The translations under genes and the position numbers were made by a program. 11,442 nt of DNA, taken from the NCBI GenBank assembly GCA_013001365.1, contig JABDMQ010000330.1, forward strand, positions 1 through 11,442. Reading direction: 5' to 3'. This document shows positions 6,704-11,442 of this stretch, piece after piece. This stretch comes from Flavobacteriaceae bacterium (GTDB lineage Bacteria > Bacteroidota > Bacteroidia > Flavobacteriales > Flavobacteriaceae). The notes under the pieces are model-generated. The model searched no databases. It was not told the DNA's origin and saw only the letters and a list, made by a program, of their open reading frames with translations. The first letter of the stretch is position 1. The number at the start of each line of letters is the position of its first letter.

Positions 6704-8665
6704 ATGAAACATCTCGATATTAAATTAAGTGGTTTAATAATGTTGGTTTTTGTTATGATGAGTTTTATAACTCGTAATGACTTTAATTCATTTTATGTAC
6801 CGACAACATTAGATGATTTCTTCCTTCCAGGATCGCAACCCATGGAATCGGGTACTTTTAACTCACCCAATCAATGTGATAACTGCCATGGTGGCTATGA
6901 TCAAAATGCTGAACCCTCATTTACATGGCGTGGTAGTATGATGGCGCACAGTATGCGCGACCCTCTTTTTGAGGCTTCCATGACCATCGCTAATCAGGAT
7001 GCTGAATTTTCTGGTGATCTATGTATTCGTTGTCATTCGCCTGGAGGTTGGCTTGAAGGACGCTCTACTCCAACTGATGGTTCTGCATTAACATTGAATG
7101 ACCGACAGGGTGTTCAATGTCATGCCTGTCATAAGATGATGGATCCCATTAGTACAGATGCCGAAGATGTGACTTACATGAATTCCATAAACAATATTCC
7201 ACCAATTAATGGTAATGGGATGTATGTAGTAGATTCAGAAGACATAAGACGTGGACCGTATGCAAATGTGCAATCGAATCATGCAACTAAATACTCTGAA
7301 TTTCATAAGTCTTCAACGATGTGTGCTACTTGCCATGATGTTAGTAATCCAGTTTATTCCAAACAAGCTGATGGAACCTATGCTCCAAATGCCTTGGGCA
7401 CTCCTGCTCCATCGTTTGATACCTATGAGTTGTTTCCTATAGAACGCACCTATAGCGAATGGAAAATGAGCGCCTATAATTCTGATACGGGTATTCCTTC
7501 AGAAGCCTTTGGTGGAAACCTGGAAAATGTGATTTCGTGTATGGATTGTCATATGAAAGAAGTCACCGGTAAAGGTGCTGACAAGAATTTTGTACCTGTT
7601 AGAACTGATCTGGGCCAACATGACCTAACTGGAGGAAATACGTTTGTGCCTTTATTGATCAAAGACCTGTATGCAAATGATGCCGATGTGGACCTAGAAG
7701 CATTAGATGCTGGTATCTTACGAGCACGTTATATGTTACAGAATGCTGCTACAATGAATTTAAATGCCACAGCTGTTGAAAATGGATTTGATGTGGAAGT
7801 AGAAATCATTAATGAAACTGGTCACAAGTTACCTTCTGGTTATCCTGAAGGTAGACGGATGTGGATCAATGTAGTTGCCTACGATAACAATGATAATGTC
7901 CTTTTTGAGTCTGGAGCCTATAATGGTACAACGGCTGTTTTAAATCAAGATGGTACCAAGATCTACGAAGCGAAGTTGGGTATGAGTCAGGATGTTGCCG
8001 ATATCGCAAATGCTAATGGTACTAGAACCTATACTGCTGGTGAATCATTTCATTTTGCTTTGAATAATGTCGTTATCAAGGATAATCGAATTCCTCCTCG
8101 TGGTTTTACCAATGCTAATTTTGAAGCTATTCAGGCTGCTCCTGTTGGTTATAGCTATGTTGACGGAGCCTTTTCAGATACAACTATTTATACGGTCCCA
8201 GCAAATACAGATAAAATAGAAGTCAAGTTATACTACCAAACTGTTTCTAAAGAATACATTGAATTTTTAAGGGATAATAATGTCACCAATACAAAAGGAC
8301 TGGATCTATACAATTTGTGGGTGGCTCATGGCAAATCCACTCCTGAACTAATGGCTGAGGCTGAACTCTACACTGGAACTTTGACCATAGAACAATCAGA
8401 CCATTCAGACCATGCTGTATCGATCTATCCAAACCCTGCCGCAGAACAAGTAAATGTTTCATTGAATATTGAATCACCATATAAAGTTTCGATAGATCTC
8501 TTTACAATGACGGGTAAGAAAATTAGAACCATTACTCCAGATGGTCTTTCAGTGGCAGGAAAACATGTTGTTACTTTACCAGTCGATGATATATCTTCCG
8601 GCAATTATATTATTAGGGTTAATATTGGTAACACCGTAATGAGTAAACTTTTGGTTATCTATTGA
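6704..8665 (+). CDS. Secreted five-heme c-type cytochrome with T9SS sorting domain
   Basis: A 653-residue protein that starts with a signal-peptide-like segment (MKHLDIKL, then GLIMLVFVMMSF). It carries five CxxCH heme sites: CDNCH 58-62, CIRCH 107-111, CHACH 139-143, CATCH 207-211 and CMDCH 279-283. The sequence around ETGHKLPSGYPEGRR (371-385) is a phrase I associate with multiheme cytochromes related to the c554 group; H374 and other histidines could be distal ligands. Residues 361-510 are a beta-rich region. Residues about 573-653 (SIYPNPAAEQVNVSLN to the C-terminus) are a type A T9SS sorting domain, with SIYPNP at the start, SGNYIIRV and a basic-hydrophobic end. The protein should be heme-loaded in the periplasm, then passed through the outer membrane and anchored or released. 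It probably carries electrons at the cell surface; the donor and acceptor are unknown. It is transcribed alone, with its own terminator. Confidence 0.9.
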   Translation: MKHLDIKLSGLIMLVFVMMSFITRNDFNSFYVPTTLDDFFLPGSQPMESGTFNSPNQCDNCHGGYDQNAEPSFTWRGSMMAHSMRDPLFEASMTIANQDAEFSGDLCIRCHSPGGWLEGRSTPTDGSALTLNDRQGVQCHACHKMMDPISTDAEDVTYMNSINNIPPINGNGMYVVDSEDIRRGPYANVQSNHATKYSEFHKSSTMCATCHDVSNPVYSKQADGTYAPNALGTPAPSFDTYELFPIERTYSEWKMSAYNSDTGIPSEAFGGNLENVISCMDCHMKEVTGKGADKNFVPVRTDLGQHDLTGGNTFVPLLIKDLYANDADVDLEALDAGILRARYMLQNAATMNLNATAVENGFDVEVEIINETGHKLPSGYPEGRRMWINVVAYDNNDNVLFESGAYNGTTAVLNQDGTKIYEAKLGMSQDVADIANANGTRTYTAGESFHFALNNVVIKDNRIPPRGFTNANFEAIQAAPVGYSYVDGAFSDTTIYTVPANTDKIEVKLYYQTVSKEYIEFLRDNNVTNTKGLDLYNLWVAHGKSTPELMAEAELYTGTLTIEQSDHSDHAVSIYPNPAAEQVNVSLNIESPYKVSIDLFTMTGKKIRTITPDGLSVAGKHVVTLPVDDISSGNYIIRVNIGNTVMSKLLVIY

Positions 8666-8702
8666 GATTAATAACCGAATTAGATTTCAAGTAGTAAAAC
8701 GT

Positions 8703-8735
8703 AAAAACCATCGTGTGATAAGCCGATGGTTTTTT
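8703..8735 (+). terminator. Intrinsic terminator of the cytochrome gene
   Basis: An 11-bp perfect stem (AAAAACCATCG 8703-8713 with CGATGGTTTTT 8724-8734) around a 10-base loop ends in six T residues, 37 bases after the cytochrome stop codon. The A-run on the left arm also makes it usable on the minus strand. Confidence 0.85.
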
Positions 8736-9024
8736 CGCGCTTTAAAGTTTTTTAGTAATTTTTTAAGGGGTTTCATAACAATTATAAACCTATTATAATA
8801 GAGGAAAAAAATAAAGGAAGTGATGTATGCCCTAGTGCCTGCTGGCCCATTCACAAAATAGTCCACAGGACTATTTCTTTAAGTTCTGTCCAGTTTTAGC
8901 CAAACCGAGTATGCGAGTTTCATGAGACCAATTTATCAAATAACTATCAAGTGAACTAGATCTCATTCGAGATTCATGAACTCGTCTATAGGAATAACAA
9001 ACTCGTGAATTTATAAGGTCAATG
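8736..9024. other. Non-coding stretch with small palindromes
   Basis: No convincing gene lies between the cytochrome terminator and the VOC gene. It holds a 12-bp palindrome CTATTATAATAG (8792-8803), a 9-bp hairpin (8856-8876), a nearly inverted pair CGAGTTTCATGA (8914-8925) and TTCATGAACTCG (8973-8984), a short hairpin ATCTC-ATTC-GAGAT (8960-8973) and a 12-bp palindrome ATGTCATGACAT (9022-9033) reaching over the VOC stop. This could be the untranslated end of the minus-strand operon, decayed mobile DNA, or both. No transposase fragment is recognisable. Confidence 0.5.
8856..8876. repeat. Perfect 9-bp hairpin with 3-base loop
   Basis: AAATAGTCC and GGACTATTT pair perfectly around ACA. On the minus strand it is followed by TTTTGTG and on the plus strand by CTTT, so it may serve as a weak two-way terminator. 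It sits about 150 bases past the end of the minus-strand operon. A dispersed intergenic palindrome is an alternative that only a genome-wide search could show. Confidence 0.5.
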
Positions 9025-9438
9025 TCATGACATGAAAATTTCAGCTGTATCCTTAAAACTCTTAAACTCTAACATATAACCATTAGGGTCTTTTACAAAA
9101 AAAGACAAATGCTCTCCTGGTTTGTTTTTTAAAAAAGTAGTTTGGGTGGTTAATTCTAAATTCTTATTAGTTAGCCTAGAATATATTTGCCTCCATGTAT
9201 CTATATCTAATATGATTCCGAAATGAAAAGATGATAAGACTTTACCTTCAAAAGCATAATTTGGATTTGTAAAGTCAAATTTCCCTACTTGTGTAAACGT
9301 AACTTGATGTCCGAATAAGTTTATATCGACCCAATTATTTGTATACCTTCCCAGCGAAGCTCCAATTGTATCTACATAAAACTTTTTAGTCCCAACGATG
9401 CTATTGCACGGCAGTGACAAGTGAAATAAATGGTTCAT
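9025..9438 (-). CDS. VOC-family (glyoxalase/dioxygenase-like) protein
   Basis: A 137-residue protein of the vicinal oxygen chelate fold, the usual length for a single-chain VOC domain. The N-terminal module starts FHLSLPCNSIVGTKKFYVD (5-23) and contains NNWVDINLFGHQVTF (34-48). The C-terminal module has FHFGIIL (71-77) and ends FFVKDPNGYMLEFKSF (113-128). H6, H72 and E124 stand where VOC metal ligands normally lie. The WVD..LFGHQ phrase is typical of a dioxygenase-like subgroup of unknown substrate. It is the last gene of the minus-strand group, 18 bases after the preceding gene. Family is clear; the reaction is not. Confidence 0.85.
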   Translation of the reverse strand: MNHLFHLSLPCNSIVGTKKFYVDTIGASLGRYTNNWVDINLFGHQVTFTQVGKFDFTNPNYAFEGKVLSSFHFGIILDIDTWRQIYSRLTNKNLELTTQTTFLKNKPGEHLSFFVKDPNGYMLEFKSFKDTAEIFMS

Positions 9439-9456
9439 TGCATTAATTTTTGTTAG

Positions 9457-9717
9457 TTAAATCAGTTTTAATTTCAATATCCTGAATATCAAAAAATCTT
9501 CGTCGTCCAGATCATTGATAATCTCTTTATAGGTCACTTCGAAGGTGTCACCTATATACGCATCACCTCGAAGATCAAACTCTTCTAAAACGGCAGTATT
9601 TACTTCTTCAAAAACAATGATTTCATCAAATGAAAATCGAAACATAAAAAACCCATCATGATGCTTGACAAATACACCTTCTTCAGTTCTTATTTCTTCA
9701 GTACTATAGTAATCCAT
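9457..9717 (-). CDS. Small acidic hypothetical protein
   Basis: An 86-residue soluble protein that I do not recognise. It is rich in Asp, Glu and aromatic residues and looks mostly beta: GVFVKHHDGFFMFRFSF, EIIVFEEV, then GDTFEVTYKEI and DFLIFRILKLKL form alternating strands. It has no signal peptide, cysteine or membrane segment. It sits 48 bases after the acidic-tailed 100-residue gene and 18 bases before the VOC gene on the same strand, which supports it as a real member of the operon. Function unknown. Confidence 0.65.
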   Translation of the reverse strand: MDYYSTEEIRTEEGVFVKHHDGFFMFRFSFDEIIVFEEVNTAVLEEFDLRGDAYIGDTFEVTYKEIINDLDDEDFLIFRILKLKLI

Positions 9718-9765
9718 TGTAATATCATTTTTAATTAAACACTTTTATCTTATAGTTCATTTAAT

Positions 9766-10068
9766 TCAATCCTCTTCAAAACTATCATCACTCAAGGAGT
9801 CAAAATCAAGATTTTCATTATCCTTTTCATCATCATCATAGTCATCTTCATTATCCTCAAAATCTTCCATGGCTTGGATTAAGCGTTTTCCAACTTTTAC
9901 TAAATAGGCGGTATCTTCAGTTCTTACTTCAACAGCTTCTATGTACTCATTTTGTGCATTTCTAAAGGCTATAATATCTTTATCTGCATATCCGTCAGGG
10001 AATTTCTCAACTAAAAGATTTAATAACTCATCATTGAGTTTTTGGTAGTCTACAATTTTACGTATCAT
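9766..10068 (-). CDS. Small protein with long acidic tail, unknown function
   Basis: A 100-residue protein with a compact N-terminal part (1-70), MIRKIVDYQKLNDELLNLLV and then KFPDGYADKDIIAFRNAQNE, followed by AVEVRTEDTAYLVKVGKRL. Residues about 69-100 are nearly all Asp, Glu, Asn and Ser. The N-terminal sequence looks like a conserved flavobacterial protein family of unknown role. It starts 10 bases after the stop of the deoxyhypusine-synthase-like gene, so the two are surely co-transcribed. The acidic tail could bind a cationic partner such as a polyamine or a basic protein; this is a guess. Confidence 0.8.
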   Translation of the reverse strand: MIRKIVDYQKLNDELLNLLVEKFPDGYADKDIIAFRNAQNEYIEAVEVRTEDTAYLVKVGKRLIQAMEDFEDNEDDYDDDEKDNENLDFDSLSDDSFEED

Positions 10069-10078
10069 TTTTTTAGTG

Positions 10079-11056
10079 TTACAAGTCTAATAAATAGGCA
10101 AAGATCAATGGAGCTACAATCGTAGCATCACTCTCTATTATAAATTTTGGTGTAGTAATATCTAATTTCCCCCAAGTGATCTTTTCATTTGGAACTGCTC
10201 CAGAATAGGAACCATAACTGGTCGTGGAATCACTTATTTGGCAGAAATAACTCCAAAAAGGTGTGTCTTTACGCTCCATATCTTGATATAGCATTGGCAC
10301 GACACATATAGGAAAATCACCGGCGATGCCTCCTCCTATTTGAAAGAACCCTATACCGTTTTGGGAATTATCTGTATACCAATCCGCTAGAAAGGTCATA
10401 TACTCGATTCCAGATTTCATAATACTCGCATTGACTTCTCCTTTTAAGACATAGCTCGCAAAAATATTTCCCATAGTACTGTCTTCCCATCCTGGGCAAA
10501 CTATAGGTAGGTTCTTTTCTGCTGCTGCATACATCCAAGAATCTTTTAGGTCGATTTCGTAATACTCCTCCAAAACTCCTGATAGCAATAGCTTATACAT
10601 ATACTCATGCGGAAGGTATCGCTCTCCGTTTACATCTGCTTTTTTCCATATTTCAAAAATGTGCTTTTGTAGTCTTCTAAATGCTTCTTCTTCTGGAATG
10701 CATGTGTCTGTAACACGGTTAAGTCCTTGTTCTAATAAATCCCATTCTTGCTTCGGTGTCAGATCACGATAATCAGGAATACGTTTATAATGTGAATGTG
10801 CCACCAGATTCATGATGTCTTCTTCTAGATTTGCTCCCGTACAAGAAATAATCTGTACTTTATCTTGGCGTATCATTTCAGCAAAGATCTTTCCTATTTC
10901 TGCTGTACTCATTGCTCCTGCCAAAGACACCAACATTTTTGCACCATTGTTTAATTGTGCTTCATAGGCTTTTGCCGCATCTACTAGCGTTGCCGCATTA
11001 AAATGCAAGTAGTACTCTTCTATGAAGTTTGAAATAGCTCCTTTAGTAGTCGTCAT
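10079..11056 (-). CDS. Deoxyhypusine-synthase-like enzyme (polyamine metabolism)
   Basis: A 325-residue protein of the deoxyhypusine synthase family. The start chosen is ATG at 11056 (MTTTKGAISNFIEEYYLHFN); a longer reading frame exists back to 11125, but those extra 23 codons overlap the agmatinase tail in another frame and lack family character. Family features: ISCTGANLEED (70-80), CPGWEDSTMGN (187-197), QIGGGIAGDF (239-248) in the NAD-binding part, and PNEKITWGKLD (289-299). E291, W295 and K297 match Glu323, Trp327 and the catalytic Lys329 of human enzyme as I recall it. Human His288 and Asp316 appear replaced (GGGIAGDF; SYSGA). Bacteria lack eIF5A, so the substrate must differ, probably another amine such as putrescine or agmatine (a homospermidine-type product is one option). 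It overlaps speB by 14 bases, implying translational coupling. Confidence 0.9.
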   Translation of the reverse strand: MTTTKGAISNFIEEYYLHFNAATLVDAAKAYEAQLNNGAKMLVSLAGAMSTAEIGKIFAEMIRQDKVQIISCTGANLEEDIMNLVAHSHYKRIPDYRDLTPKQEWDLLEQGLNRVTDTCIPEEEAFRRLQKHIFEIWKKADVNGERYLPHEYMYKLLLSGVLEEYYEIDLKDSWMYAAAEKNLPIVCPGWEDSTMGNIFASYVLKGEVNASIMKSGIEYMTFLADWYTDNSQNGIGFFQIGGGIAGDFPICVVPMLYQDMERKDTPFWSYFCQISDSTTSYGSYSGAVPNEKITWGKLDITTPKFIIESDATIVAPLIFAYLLDL

Positions 11057-11442
11057 CCTCATCAAATTTTGAATAGTTCCCCACACGGTTTGATTCTTCA
11101 TAAGTATCATCATAGTTTTCCTCATCGTCTTCGTTCTGAAACTTGTAGCTTAACATCTTATAATAAAGTTTAGCTGCAAGAAAATCTGATGATTTATCTA
11201 CTTCATTTGGACATAATTCAACGATATCAAACCCAACAACATTTTTCTCCTTAAATACTTGCCTTAAGAAATCCAAGGTTTCGTACCACAATAAACCACC
11301 AGGTTCTGGAGTACCAGTACTTGGTAAAATTGAAGGGTCAAAGGCATCTAGATCCAATGTAATGAATACATTATCTGTCATTTGATCAATGGCCGAATCC
11401 ATCCAAGTATCATCTATTGCCATTTCATGAGCAAAATAGGTC
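11043..11442 (-). CDS. speB: Agmatinase/arginase-family ureohydrolase, C-terminal part
   Basis: The gene is cut by the right edge of the window; about 132 C-terminal residues are visible, reading in from TYFAHEMAIDDTWMD. The manganese-binding motif FITLDLDAFDPS, the following TGTPEPGGL and the late VVGFDIVELCPN are diagnostic of ureohydrolases, which cleave agmatine to putrescine and urea (agmatinase) or arginine to ornithine (arginase). The following deoxyhypusine-synthase-like gene favours agmatinase. After the normal family end (LAAKLYYKMLSYKF) comes an unusual acidic tail of about 31 residues (NEDDEENYDDTYEE... to DEDDDY). The stop codon lies inside the start of the next gene. Confidence 0.85.
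   Translation of the reverse strand, partial: TYFAHEMAIDDTWMDSAIDQMTDNVFITLDLDAFDPSILPSTGTPEPGGLLWYETLDFLRQVFKEKNVVGFDIVELCPNEVDKSSDFLAAKLYYKMLSYKFQNEDDEENYDDTYEESNRVGNYSKFDEDDDY

Noticed and set aside
8881..9012. CGAGTT/CATGAA motifs at 8914, 8973 and 9001 as ends of a mobile element.
   Set aside because: The copies are imperfect and short, with no transposase or target-site duplication visible.
11057..11125. Longer start of the deoxyhypusine-synthase-like gene at 11125.
   Set aside because: The extra codons overlap the agmatinase coding tail in another frame and do not resemble the family; the start at 11056 gives the normal N-terminus.
1..11442. tRNA, rRNA, CRISPR array or riboswitch.
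   Set aside because: No cloverleaf, regular repeat-spacer pattern or known aptamer core was recognised on either strand.

Overview
The window looks like chromosomal DNA of a marine or soil Bacteroidota, most likely Flavobacteriia. Four things point there: AT-rich sequence; start codons without clear Shine-Dalgarno sites; promoter-like elements of the Bacteroidota type (TTG about 20 bases before a TAnnTTTG-like box); and a type IX secretion (T9SS) C-terminal sorting domain. The assignment is inference from these traits, not from a search.

Layout. (1) 90-5662, minus strand: a tight two-gene unit. A 1530-residue protein of no family I can name (ComEA-type HhH at its N-terminus, three beta-rich repeats, a carboxypeptidase-regulatory-like domain, a large conserved-looking core with a Gly-rich hydrophobic segment and Cys pairs, an Ala-rich and charged tail) is followed 11 bases later by a tyrosinase-type copper oxidase. 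(2) 5862-6362, minus: a small LuxR-type regulator directly upstream. A perfect 10-bp inverted repeat lies at its stop codon and abuts the candidate -33 box of the giant gene; three 22-bp-spaced AGG...CC repeats abut the candidate -33 box of the regulator gene. (3) 6704-8665, plus: a secreted five-heme c-type cytochrome with a T9SS sorting domain, ended by a strong terminator. (4) 8736-9024: a non-coding stretch with hairpins and small palindromes. (5) 9025-11442, minus: agmatinase (cut by the window edge), a deoxyhypusine-synthase-like enzyme overlapping it by 14 bases, two small acidic hypothetical proteins and a VOC-fold protein, probably one polyamine-centred operon.

How it may work together. 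The right-hand operon would make putrescine from agmatine and pass it, or a related amine, to the deoxyhypusine-synthase-like enzyme. The left-hand unit is the most unusual part: a cytosolic-looking tyrosinase without cysteine, co-transcribed with a giant multidomain partner and preceded by its own regulator. Its function is unknown to me; co-function is inferred from spacing and regulatory layout only. The cytochrome is divergent from the regulator and need not be linked to either operon.
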